Source: Campylorhamphus procurvoides (Eukaryota > Chordata > Aves > Passeriformes > Dendrocolaptidae). Taken from it: a stretch of 64,000 bases of DNA. The DNA is taken from assembly GCA_013396655.1 (NCBI GenBank), contig WBMV01000030.1, forward strand, positions 174,984-238,983, read 5' to 3'. A program made the position numbers and the translations under genes. Positions 53,530 to 64,000 of this stretch are shown here, piece after piece. Numbering within the stretch: the stretch's first letter is position 1; the number at the start of each line of letters is the position of its first letter. The notes under the pieces were generated by a model. It saw only the letters and a list, made by a program, of their open reading frames with translations. It was not told the DNA's origin and did no database searches.

Positions 53530-55431
53530 ATGACCAAGTGCTTCCTGCTTCCCACTAGTAGCCCCAGTGAAAAACATCAGGTAGAAAACAGGGTGGGTTT
53601 CCTCATACTCCCAGCTCCGAAAAAAATCAGTCCTACAAAATTCCTTGGATTGTACTGCACCAGTGAGGCTTCACCACCTCATGAAAACTTGCTTAAGCCT
53701 CCAGATACAGTAGCTAATGATGAAAAAGAGCATGGGAAGAAAAAGGGAAAATTTAAGAAGAAAATAAAAAGAACAGAATGTTATGCTGCATTTCAAGAGG
53801 ACAGTTCTGGTGATGATGCTGAAAGTCCTTCAAAGCTGAAGCAGTCCAAGGGAATAAATGTCTTCCAGAAAACCAGCTGTTAAAAAAAAAAGTATTTTGA
53901 AATAAAGAAGCCCAAAATGAAAAACACAAGGAAGACAAACATAAAGAGAAGAAGGCAAAAGACTTAACTTCAGCAAATGTTGTAAGACACTGGACAAAGA
54001 AGACAAAAAAGAAAAAGCCAATTCAAAAGACAAAACCATCTTAATTGAATGTTCCAAATCATAGATCTGTGTAGAGCACTCCTTTTCCTGATGCCGTAAA
54101 CAGGACCATGGTGTATGATGGCACCCTCCTGCCAGCAGTTTTCCATGGATGTATAGATTATGTAGAGAATTATGAAGTGTGAAGGCACCTACAGAGTTTC
54201 AGGAATAAAATCAAAAGTTGCTGAGCTAAAAGCAGTCTATGACTGAGAAGAATCTCCTAACCTGGAAGAACAGAAGCCCACTACTGTAGCCAGATTGCTA
54301 AAACAGTGCCTATGAGAATTGCCTAAAAATTTGCTTACTAAAAAGCTGATGCCCCACTTTGAAGATGCCTGTGGATAAAGTGTGGAAGCTGAGAAAGTTC
54401 AGGGGTGCCAGAGGCAGCTAAAAGAGTTGCCAGCGTGTATCTATCTCCTAATGTTGTGGCTGATTGTACATTTGGACCATGCTGTTGCAATGGAACTGGA
54501 AGCAAAAATGAGCATCCAGAATACTTCTTTAGTGCTCAGCCATACTGTCCAGAGAAGCAATCGTGCCCTGTATGTACTTTTTACACACGTTCAAAAGCAT
54601 GTGACTAAACCTCTTCACTGGTCAAATACGACAACAATGCCAGCACTTCCAGAAACACAGGAAAGCATCAAAGAACAAACCAGGTGATAGGAGTTCCTGT
54701 TGAACTGTTTACACAGAGACTTGCAGGCAGGGATAACAGACTTACCCAAAGAGGAGGCACTCTGGGAGGCTCAAAGAATCATAACAGTGCTTAAAAGGAA
54801 ACTAAGAGAAGCTAAGAGACAGGAGCATTAAACAAAGAGTGCACAATAAATTGCTAGTCTTTCAAAGGAAGACATCTCCAAAGAAGAAATCAGTGAGAAT
54901 GAGGAAGTTATAAATATTCTGCTTACACAGAATGAGATTTTAACAGAACAAGAAGTTCTGGCTATGAAGCAGTTTCTGCAGAGGCAGATTGACTTAGACA
55001 AGGAAAAAATAGATCATCTTTGAAAAGAAACAGCAGAAATACAAAGTCACTAGCTATATGGCTGAAGTGAAACTGAGATATATTCCTCTGAGAATAAAAG
55101 TGAGAGTGAAAGATGAGGAGGAGCTGCAGGTCATCCTGTAAGATTTTCAGAGTCAGTATGAGGAACTGGAGATAAAGAACAATCACCTGAACCAAGCGAT
55201 TGATGATTCATGAGGAGTGATGGGCTATCACAGAACTGCAGGTACAGCTTCAACTTCTGCAGCAAGCTAAATCAGAGCAGCAGGTACAAGAAGAAGCCAG
55301 AAAAATGTGATGATGTTTCTCAGCAGCAAAGAGACAGTGTCCTGGAGACAAATGAAGACAAAGAGCAGCCAAAACAAACAATGAGCAGAAAGTCAAGCCA
55401 TGGCCAAGACAGGAAAGAAATTCCATTTTGA
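53530..55431 (+). pseudogene. RALBP1P: Processed pseudogene of RALBP1 (RLIP76, Ral effector / RhoGAP)
   Basis: An intronless, disabled copy of RALBP1, whose parent encodes a Ral-GTPase effector with a RhoGAP domain acting in endocytosis and mitotic spindle function. The copy starts at ATG 53530 (MTKCFLLPTSSPSEKH) and stays open to a TAA ending 53883, covering a Lys-rich segment (GKKKGKFKKK) and the acidic motif QEDSSGDDAESPSK. Beyond that it is broken by frameshifts and many in-frame stops. Still recognisable are a Lys-rich run (EKHKEDKHKEKKAKD), the RhoGAP arginine-finger neighbourhood YRVSGIKSKV (Arg at 54193-54195), a LIVHLDHAVA block, NTTTMPALPETQESIKEQ, and the Ral-binding coiled coil (AMKQFLQRQI near 54963). 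The C-terminus VLETNEDKEQPK ends DRKEIPF at 55431. About ten codons are missing between HVQ and VTKPL near 54594. The multi-exon parent appears here without introns, hence a retrocopy. Gene identity rests on remembered family sequence. Confidence 0.92.
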
Positions 55432-55463
55432 TCAGGCTCCTTGGTTATGCATTAAATCACAGT

Positions 55464-55594
55464 CACAGAATATTCGGAGCTGGAAGGGACTCAAAGGATC
55501 ATTGAGTCCAACTCTTAAGTGAATGGCCTGTATGGGGATTGAACCCAAGACCTTGGCATTATTAGCACCATGCTCTAATTTACTGAACTACTGA
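55464..55594 (-). mobile_element. tRNA-Ile-derived SINE with CR1-like tail (TguSINE1 type), antisense
   Basis: On the minus strand the element reads TTAGAGCATGGTGCTAATAA, then TGCCAAGGTCTTGGGTTCAA and TCCCCATACAGGCCA. These match tRNA-Ile from the D arm through the anticodon arm to the T arm, with A-box- and B-box-like motifs. The head is followed by a CR1-type tail (TTGGACTCAATGATCC, CTTCCAGCTCCGAATATT, TGTGA). This composite is the structure of TguSINE1 from the zebra finch, which depends on CR1 reverse transcriptase. It starts about 30 bp after the stop of the RALBP1 pseudogene. Name from recall; structure visible directly. Confidence 0.85.
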
Positions 55595-56404
55595 ACTGTG
55601 CAAATTACTGTAATTTGAATCAAACTGCACAAATTCTGTGCACTCTGTATACACTCTGAAAAGAAACTTTTTTTAAGCCTGGAGAGTTTTGTCTCTAATA
55701 TTTGTGGCTTCTACTCATCAGACTCAGGTGAGTTTGGAGACATCAGAAGAGCTTTCCAGTAAGTATCAGATTATCTCAAGACTGATTTCTTTCAGGTGAT
55801 TTAAAATAGCTCAATGACAGTTTCATTTTAAACCAAATAATTACATACATTATGATACCTGCTTGCTGAGAGTTTGTAGGAGGTGCTCTAAGTTACACCA
55901 AAAAGAACTTGCATTTTAGAACCTCCATTTTAGAACCCTTTTGATGTTTAATTTCTTTATTCCATTTCAGACTCCTGACTATGACTAATTTCCTGATGAA
56001 GCCATTTTCTTAATTCCAAAATATGGCTCCTATCTCTATGTCAAAATCAACTTCTCTTGGTTAGTGTTTGTTGTTGGGTTTAAGTAAGTTAATCAACTCA
56101 ACAGTGTGCAAGTTCCCTTAAAATCATCATTCAGTGCAAAACAAAACTGTCCACTCTGCGTGTCCTTCCCTCAGAAAATATGGGACAATAGCAGAAAACA
56201 GGAGATTGTGTACCAGACAGTCCTCTTGGAAAGGCAGCTTGACATCTAATTGATTCTTGTGGGCTTTTCTTGGTACAGTAACATAAAGTCCTTTAATTAA
56301 TTACTATTACATATAATATATACACCTTAATTTCCATAGTTTCACATACTTGTAACCTTTTAGGTTTTATTTGCAGCAGGAAAAAAAAATCCTTCTCTCT
56401 GCAG
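55595..56404. other. Intergenic or pseudogene 3' UTR, unassigned
   Basis: Roughly 800 bp after the SINE. It might be remaining RALBP1 3' UTR split by the SINE insertion, ending near the A-run at 56381-56389, but I cannot verify that. No gene recognised. Confidence 0.4.
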
Positions 56405-56481
56405 ATGATTCACTGCCTGATTCTCTTTTCAGTGAGGAAGACTTAAGAAAAAAAGCAAAATTTGAGGTTTATATGGTGAAG
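56405..56481 (+). other. Exon-like segment with open frame
   Basis: 77 bp between a pyrimidine-rich acceptor (tccttctctctgcag, ending 56404) and a weak donor (GTGAAG followed by GTAATT). The frame is open throughout and gives DSLPDSLFSEEDLRKKAKFE, then VYMVK: an acidic then basic peptide typical of soluble proteins, unlike the composition artefacts elsewhere. I do not recognise the protein, and no second exon is evident nearby. It could be an exon of an unannotated gene, a relic, or chance. Confidence 0.25.
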
Positions 56482-57477
56482 GTAATTAAAAAATATATGA
56501 ACCTGACATCAGTAATCATATTTTATGATCGAGCCTTACACCTGAACTTATTTACTGAGATGTAGTCATCAAATTTCATTAGGACACCCATCAGGTTTGT
56601 AGCACTTGCAGTCTTCCAAACAGAAGATAGGACCCAGGAGCAAGAGATTAGAGAAGACAGGACCCAGGTGCAAGAGATTAGCTTTGTAGTTGGGACAGGG
56701 AGACCACAAATTGGGACCATTTGCTACAGTGACTCTCACAGGTTGGGAAATCTCAGCCTGCCTCTCCATTTGCACACATTTCACACCTGCATAATTTTGC
56801 AGAGGCCTCCAGTGAGGAGGGTTTTGTGAGAGGAGACTAGATGCTGACATATTTTAAGTAGATGGAGAGAGTGAAAATAAACAGGAGCTCATTTCTGCAG
56901 TTTCTGGCCATCCCCAACACTCTCTCCAGGAAGCAAATGGAAGTAAACGAATTATGGAGGTAGCTGGGAAGGGTAGCACGTTTTTGTAACTAGATCTAGA
57001 TTCTGTGAGGTTATTCTACAACCACTGCACTTAAAAAAAAAAGTACTTAAAATATGTCAAAATTTAAACATGCGGACCCTTTAATTGTAGTTGGTGGAGC
57101 TGCTGAGTGCTTCTTGCCAGGGAGATATTCGAGTTCCATATTGATTCAGTTTTCTCATTGCTTTTCAGTAGATTGCACAGACCAACATTTTCAAAGGAAA
57201 ATTCAACAGAACACAACTGAATCGTTGAGTTAAAAAACAATGAAAGCTTCAGTTGCCATTGGCATACTTCTCTTAATATTAAGAAACAGAATACCATGGA
57301 ACTGTTAGTGCTTGCAGTGAATTCTTTGGCAACTCTGTATAATACAACTGCAGTATAATAGTTCTTAACTTGACTGTTTATCCAGATGACAGGAAACACA
57401 GCTTATTAATAGATTATAATGAAAGGAACAAACATACCTATTCAGTTTTTCGGATTAACTTCGGAGATAAACAAAAA
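56482..57477. other. Intergenic, one short tandem duplication
   Basis: Contains the 30-bp tandem duplication at 56622-56681. Otherwise unique-looking sequence; a 111-codon minus-strand open frame at 57064-57399 has no recognisable domain. Confidence 0.6.
56622..56681 (+). repeat. 30-bp tandem duplication
   Basis: AGAAGATAGGACCCAGGAGC plus CAAGAGATT-type sequence is repeated immediately as AGAAGACAGGACCCAGGTGC plus the same ending. The two units differ at two positions. Confidence 0.85.
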
Positions 57478-57660
57478 TACAGAATCACAAATGTTATAGA
57501 ATCATTTAAGTTGGAAAGGACACTTAATATCACTGAGTGCAACTGCACACCTAAAACTATCAAGTCCACCACTAAATCATGTCCCTAAACATGGGTCTTT
57601 TAACTACCTCCAGGGATGATGACTTCACCACTTCCCTGGGGCAGCCATAATTTTTCTGAT
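57478..57660 (-). mobile_element. CR1 retrotransposon tail, antisense
   Basis: The + strand shows ATAGAATCATTTAAGTTGGA followed by AAGGACACTTAATATCACTG, then CCACTAAATCATGTCCCTAA, ACTACCTCCAGGGATGATGA and CACCACTTCCCTGGGGCAGC. This is the reverse complement of a CR1 3' UTR, of a different subfamily from the fragment at 52961. It is only about 180 bp and non-coding. Confidence 0.88.
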
Positions 57661-57810
57661 CTGTTAAAAGTGTTAAAAAATGGAAAGCAGAGCTCTAAAA
57701 TTGAGGGAAGTGCCTCAAAGTACTTTGAATCTAACAACCTCAATAGAGAAATGTCTTCTTCTTAAGGACAACTCAAAGTCTTCCATGTTAATACACTGTA
57801 CAATGCTATG

Positions 57811-57945
57811 AGTTTAGCTAAGTAGATTAGAGCATGGACCTAAGAATGCTGTGGTTGCATGCTCAATCCCTGCATGGGCTACTAATTTAAGAGTTGGACT
57901 CAGTGATCCTTAAGATCACTTCCAACTTAAAATATTCTATGGTTT
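57811..57945 (+). mobile_element. tRNA-Ile-derived SINE with CR1-like tail (TguSINE1 type), sense
   Basis: The head reads GTTTAGCTAAGTAGATTAGA then GCATGGACCTAAGAATGC, ending TGCTCAATCCCTGCATGGGC, which follows tRNA-Ile with many substitutions (D-stem, anticodon and T arm all recognisable). The tail is CR1-like: GAGTTGGACTCAGTGATCCT, TAAGATCACTTCCAACTTAA and a TTCTATGGTTTT end. It is more diverged than the antisense copy at 55464 and cannot be a functional tRNA gene. Confidence 0.85.
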
Positions 57946-60900
57946 TCAGAAAGATTTCAGCATTCCTTTGGTCTACCTGTTGCATGTTTAGCATTGTGTG
58001 ATGCACAGCAAGTGACTCATAACAGTGATGGCTATCAGATTACTGTTTTATTATGTGCAGCCTCAGAACTTTAAATACTTATTGATTTCTGTACAGACGA
58101 CCTCAAGACAGAAATGAGACAGAAGCAGTAAGAAAGAACATTACTTGTAAAAACATTAATTATATCCTTATTCAGTACTCACGTGCTAATCTACTATGCA
58201 GAAGTCTCCCCTACTGCTTCATGTGTGTATCATATGAAGGCCCACATGGTTATTTCCCACTTCACAGTAGGTGATACCTAGAGAGGCCACCTTATAGCAG
58301 TACTTTCTCTCTGCTGGAGATAAAGAGAGGAGGAAAAAATTCAGGAAGTGCTTCTACTTGCTCAGCGGGGATTTCCTGTCTGATAGCAAGAAGCAAAACA
58401 GCGAGAAGGAATAGCTGACACCAAAGGAGCAACAAGTGAGGATAAGTCTGCTGGTTTTCTGAGACTATAGACTCTTTCACTACTCCAGCAGAAGCAGAAA
58501 ATAGTATCTAACACAAGTGGCTACTGCTGCTTCATAAATCCAGCTCACATAGGTAAAGTATCTATCATGGTGTATATGGTAGAAAAATCAAACCACTTTG
58601 AAAGATATCCACTTAGCTTTAAAAGACAAGGCCTATTCTAATGGTGTCTACAACTGTATAACTTTAAGAATTTCTTCAAAGAGAAAGCCCTCATGACAGA
58701 GGTGTAAGTCTGAGTACAGGGAAAATACAGTTACAAAGAAGCTAGTAAATTAAGAAAATTACTTCTGAAATCCCCAAATGAAAATGTAGATTGTTGTTAA
58801 CAACATAGTCTAAACTGTACTCAAAGGTATTTCTAATTAGAATATGTGTGTGTTAGCAAGTAATACAACTTCTTAACATATAAATAACTGAGTAGTTGCT
58901 GTATTGTTCTGTGACATATGGAAATCAAGTCTAAGTTTAAGAGATGCTGTAGTAAAACCATACAGATCTGCTATCAGCAAGTTCAGCGACAGAGAGGCAG
59001 TGGAAAGAAAAGGAATAAATAAAGAACTTTAACAAAATGATCTGTGATCAAACCTGGTTGCTTTTCAACTACTTTGTGATAGCACAGATTTCACTGTACA
59101 AACATTCTTTTTGTCAGTAGTACCAAGTCTGAGTTCGATAGCACTGTGAGTGATGGGTTAGACCCTGTCTGAGGATCACATATATCTCCAAGGCTCAAGA
59201 AAATTTCTCTACTTGGTGATTCTTCTGCTTCCTAATGGGCAATAGTTAATTTCTAAGAAAAAGCTTTTTCACCAAGTAACTTCCTAAAGAACCAAGTTAT
59301 TTCTCCAAGGTCACCAGTTTGCAATAGCCCAACCGTTTAGAGTTTGTATTCAAATTGTGTTAGAAAAATGTTATAAGTGGTATATAGTAAAAGAAAACAG
59401 AAACTAAAGAACTGAATAATTATGATTGCTACTCCTATTTTACAAGCTATTTACATTTACTTTTATTTTCATTGCTTCCATTCTTTAAGACTTTGTCTTC
59501 CACTTGTTATACATAGCTGTTTAGGAATAGGTCCAGTAGCAGTCAGGTGTGGGTGGAGAACCTTCTCTTCCACATCTATTCAGACTGGCCACATTGAAGC
59601 CACCTCTTGTGCAGAGGCTGTGTACCTACGTTAGTGACTGAATACGTGTTCACGGTGACAAACACACTGTCTCTCAGCAAACCAGCTGTTAGCAGTCAAA
59701 ATGTGCTCTCACACTTGCCCATGGATGGCTCATCTGCATTTCTCCCAAGGCTGTGGGTTCAGACCAGCCATTTCCCTGACACACTGACAAACCTAACCCT
59801 GGGCAGCTCTCAGCACTTCTCATGTCCAGACTGGCCAAACCTCCCCCACCAGTGCAAGACTGTGTCTGACTAAGTATGAGTGTTAACCAGCTCTGTAAAA
59901 CTGTGACACCCTCTTTCATTTTCAGGACAAGTGATTCTGTGCACGTCTAGTACAGCTCTGTAGAGCTTTGCTTTGGGTAGCCCTGTGGTTTTGGTAATCT
60001 TGCCTTCTAATGAAAGCAATTAGTGTGATTTTGAGCCATGGACAGTGGTGGTTTTTTTGCCTTAAGCCATTTCTATGTAAAAGTGAGAGAACTTTGCAAT
60101 TAGAGGGCCTATTGAATCTATATTATGCTATTTCATCCCTAGACAATATGTCTTTAAAAAGAGGGAAAATAGGACCAAAGTAAAAGGAAGAGTTTGCGTA
60201 ATACATGTCATTCTATTTACTTGACTTTGGTACTGTTTCAGGATGAAATTAATTTTACATGTCCAGAAGAATATTTGATCACAAGATCATCTCCCTCCTT
60301 TGCCTGTAGCTGATGCAAAGTATTTCAAAATTTCTCTTGTGCTTGGAAGAATGCCTGCACCAATCAAGATGATTGGCCTGCAGACTGTATTTCCAGTGCT
60401 CCTTGGGGAAGGAATTATATCACACTCTCTTGCTGTAGACATCCAGTTGCTACCTCTGCTGACCTCAGCTGTTGTCATGATCTGCTTAATAAAATCAAAG
60501 CAATTTTTACGTGAGAAAGCTTTTCAGTTAGACAGAGATTAAACATACCCTTAGTGATGTATCCAAATTGAATTTTCAGATCATAACTCTTTAGCCCCAG
60601 ACCATTCCCTAGGAAACATACTGGGCCAAATTAAATTTCTGAATGTACTGTTCAGAATTTTTTAGTATCATAGATATTCATTCTTTTATTCCTCAAGCCA
60701 AGTCCAAGACACCACAGCTAAAAAAAAGGTTTCAGCACATTGNCCTGAAATCAAACATGTGAGTTGGTAGTGTCAGTATGGGAGTGTAAAGGCATGTATG
60801 AATCTTCGGGGAAAGAATACAATTTGAAGGACAACTAAGTCTGGGGTAACACAAAAACTTAGTCCACATGGCTGGAATGAAAGCTCCAGTTGCAGCAACT

Positions 60901-63900
60901 GTGTAACAATTTCATTTAATAAAGATATGTACTGGTCTAAAATGTGGTTTCCCCTTGCCTCCTTAGACAATCACCCCTCCTCCCTCTTCATCCTCCCACC
61001 AAACTTTTAACACAAGGAAACATAGTAAAGGGGGGGAAATTAAGATGATATATCTGGGATCTGTCGCCACAGACACCTACATGGAAGCTTCTGCCACTTT
61101 TTGTTCATAGTGCAAGGCTGTTGCTACGGAAATCAAAAGGACTGATGGATGCTTTACAGTATCTTCTTCTCCTACTCTAACAAGTCTATTAACAAATACT
61201 GGTAAGCCTTTCAATTTGACTACTTATGCAGCAAGGACTGTTGAATTAATTTCTGAGATGTCTCAGATGTCACAAACTTCTGAGTTTCCCTTTCAGGATA
61301 CATCAGGATCACTACTATCTGGGAAAACTAAATTAGTAAATACAGTGGTACTATAGCCTGTGGTTTAGCCCTCATCTACTAACCAGAAACCATCTTTCAA
61401 GGAAAACAAAATTAAGAAAAATAACAGGTTTTGGACTGGTATTTCCCTTCTGCTTGGAATTTCAAGCAGGTTCCATGCTCCACTGCAGAAAGTGATGGTC
61501 TGCTTGTGTGACAAGGCCAGGGGGAGACTGGCTTGGTCCTAGTGACACCACTGCTCTCCAAGACCGCCGTGGATACACCATGCTTCTCATGACTGACAGC
61601 AGCTGTCAGGAGGATAAATCAGCCTAAGTTTGTTGTTCTGGCTCTATAGTCTTTCTCTACAAGTAAAAGTTCCCAGTTTTACTAATATCTACTTCTAAAG
61701 ATAGAAATATTGCCTTTGCAACTTTTGAGAACTAGTGCTTCACTGATGTCACTCTTAAGCAGTATTGTATATAGAATAGAATATTAGAATATACAGGTTG
61801 TATTTGTGAGGGTGTAATACACAGTTTCCTACAAATATACAGCGCTGAAAGTAATGAGAATGCATATTTATGAATTTCAATACTTTTCTCCAAAATGCTT
61901 GCAGGCATGCCCATTAATTCATGATTAGACGTCTCTATGACAAGAGCACAAGGTCTAACGACATTAAATTCAATATGTAAAATTACATGGAAGTGAGCAC
62001 AGTAAAAAAAGGCAAGCACAGAGATTTATTTTTTTTTTCTCCATTTGGCACAAAAGAATCTGTACCTACTTTGGTGTAAGGAAACAGTTTTGTCTGTAAC
62101 ATCAGCACATGCTCTTTTACTTTTTCTGGTTATATCTTTGGTACAAGTAATGAGCCTTCAGACTTTTCCTGGTAGTGTTTTTTGTCTGAGAGCTTACATA
62201 CCTTTATTTCTTCACTTAGAATTTCAAACACAAAATGATCCTTTTAAAATATATGGAGTTTTGTGTATATGTAATACGTTCATATTCTTAAAAAATATTT
62301 AGTTCTAAGACCTTCACATCAACAGATTATCATGTTTTAGGATATGTAGACACAGAGCGGAAGTGCTAATTATCTTGATTTCTGCAGTGTCTCACCTTCA
62401 GTTGTTGCTCTTGAAGTCACTGCCTAGATATTACCTTAAGCAAAACAGCTACCGTCAGACTGATGTGTACAAAAACTGACTGCAGCCGGAGAGAAAGTGG
62501 GGAAAACAGTCAAACACGTTTAGCACAATTCTGCACTTTACTAAAAGATTCTGTAGCAAACTCTATGTGCATAAAATTGATTTCATTATAAACCTCTCTT
62601 CTACTGTGTCTCTCTCGAGACAGTCTCAGAACTGCAACTTTGTATAATACAGAGATGTATTTAAAATTTTTTTATTGTTTGCCATCTGGAATTCAGTTCC
62701 AGCTCAATACACAGGAAGGTACTGCTATGTCATGCTGCAAAGCCATTAATTGTGTTTGCATAGTAGTGTTATGTAGTTAGGATATTAGAATCTGCACTAT
62801 ATAACTCGTGTTGATTTTAATTATGTTAATTTGTCCATAGGAAGCTCAGGCTAGGCTGTCTAAGACAGGAATATGCTAGCCTTGGATTTCCTTCTATTTC
62901 CTCTGTTGTTGCAATCTCACATTAGACCCTTTCTAAATGCACACTTACACACCAACCCATAAAGAACAACTACTTTTCCTGTGAAAATACTTGCAATTAT
63001 AGGATGCTAAACAATAGCAGAGAGCAATTAGATTTTTTTGAGGGGGAAAATAAAACATGTATGGCAGTGGAATGTAATTTCCTGCTGATCTCTCATTATC
63101 TGTGATTGGGGCTCTCACACTAAACACCCCCAGCAAACCAACCCTGCAATGTTTGTAATAATAATAATTAGTCAACATTTAGCACTTCAACAGCACTTCT
63201 CACCCACACATCTCAAAGTGTTGTAAAAAACACACAGGAGCAGGCTTGTACAAACTTGGGGCTAACCCCAGGGTTAGGTGAAAATCAAGATCATCTTTGG
63301 GCAAATCTCTCGTTGTGTCTATGCCACTAAAATAAAAGAGGGACAAGCGGTGCTCATTAGTGCTAAAGACAAGTGTAAAATGATGCTAGAGCTAGTGTTG
63401 ATGCTGCTTTAGTACTTGCCACCCCTGGTAGAGATCTATCAATGATGGATCCCATTTTAGAGGTTCAAAATAGAGCCAGGGAGTGAATTTTGTGATGAAA
63501 TTTTGTGGATAATCACAGCACCTAGTGTTATAACAGAACCCTTGGACTTCTTCATTAGCCTTGTTGATGCATTCTTCTGATATTTTTCATTTGACATAGC
63601 TCTCCCTACTGATAATCTGCAAGCCTACTTGTCGCCACTAATAATCTCCAGCCTCCCAACCACAAAAACCTATCCACTCACTATAATGTATTGTAAAGAT
63701 AAAAGAAAAAAATTTCTTACTGCCTAAGTGTCTTCCCAACCTTTGAGATTCCTTTGTCTAGAAAAACTCATCTCTACTGGTATGTGGAAGAAAACTAGTA
63801 AATAAAGGAAAAAAAAAGGTCAAAATTTTCACCAAGGGAAAAGAAATAAAAATATTTCAAATTGTTCAAGAATATTCAGTATCTTAATGAAGTCACACTC

Positions 63901-64000
63901 TGTACTGTAACAAAATGCAGAGAATTCTGAGGTGCTCATACTAAATCAACTGATAAGAAGCTATGTTAAATTTATCATGTCAGTTATTTAGAAAAACCTG
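57946..64000. other. Intergenic, nothing firm recognised
   Basis: Includes GC-richer patches at 59.5-59.9 and 61.4-61.6 kb without a nameable family, an unknown base at 60743, an 80-codon open frame at 60300-60542 with a hydrophobic stretch but no recognisable identity, and a probable ancient repeat near 63.2 kb. Confidence 0.6.
63155..63230. repeat. Probable ancient interspersed repeat fragment
   Basis: AATAATAATAATTAGTCAAC, then ATTTAGCACTTCAACAGCAC and TTCTCACCCACACATCTCAA before AGTGTTGTAAAA, resembles an old amniote repeat of the form TTTAGCACTT...AGCACTTTTCAT...ATCTCAAAGCACTTTACAAA. I recall this pattern from reptile and bird genomes but cannot name the family with confidence. Confidence 0.35.

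Noticed and set aside
60300..60542. 80-codon open frame with a hydrophobic segment and an acceptor-like start
   Set aside because: No recognisable family, no matching donor and no neighbouring exons; kept only as part of the intergenic description.

Overview
The window looks like vertebrate nuclear DNA from a bird, probably a passerine. It is AT-rich and gene-poor, with long introns, few CpGs, scattered CR1 non-LTR retrotransposon fragments, and two short elements that join a tRNA-Ile-like head to a CR1-like tail. That composite structure matches TguSINE1, described from the zebra finch. The only living gene I recognise is the 3' end of KCNN2 (SK2 potassium channel), which is Z-linked in birds, so a Z-chromosome origin is likely but inferred. 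Three single N bases (16130, 48406, 60743) indicate a draft assembly.

Region by region. 1-8000 carries the last three coding exons of KCNN2 on the + strand. These encode most of the calmodulin-binding domain, the C-terminal coiled coil and the Ser/Arg-rich tail, followed by a 3' UTR with several poly(A) signals. From about 8 kb to 31.6 kb I see intergenic sequence with simple repeats, no convincing protein gene, and one small CpG-enriched, exon-like patch near 30.3 kb. Two diverged copies of one LTR-like repeat lie at 31.6-32.1 kb and 35.7-36.3 kb. Sense-oriented CR1 fragments lie at 43.1-43.8 kb and 48.0-48.9 kb. At 52.96-55.6 kb there is a compact cluster: an antisense CR1 tail, an intronless and heavily disabled copy of RALBP1 (a processed pseudogene), and an antisense tRNA-Ile SINE. 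A further antisense CR1 tail and a sense SINE lie at 57.5-57.95 kb. The rest, to 64 kb, is unremarkable apart from a probable ancient repeat near 63.2 kb.

The features do not form a pathway. The picture is the end of one ion-channel gene followed by a gene desert that has collected retroelements and one retrocopy. In the human genome KCNN2 is also followed by a long gene-poor interval before TRIM36, which fits. I found no operon-like cluster, CRISPR array, complete transposon or intact RNA gene, and nothing that I can honestly call a new biological system. The most notable items are the RALBP1 retrocopy, since processed pseudogenes are scarce in birds, and two exon-like segments in the desert that might belong to unannotated transcripts.
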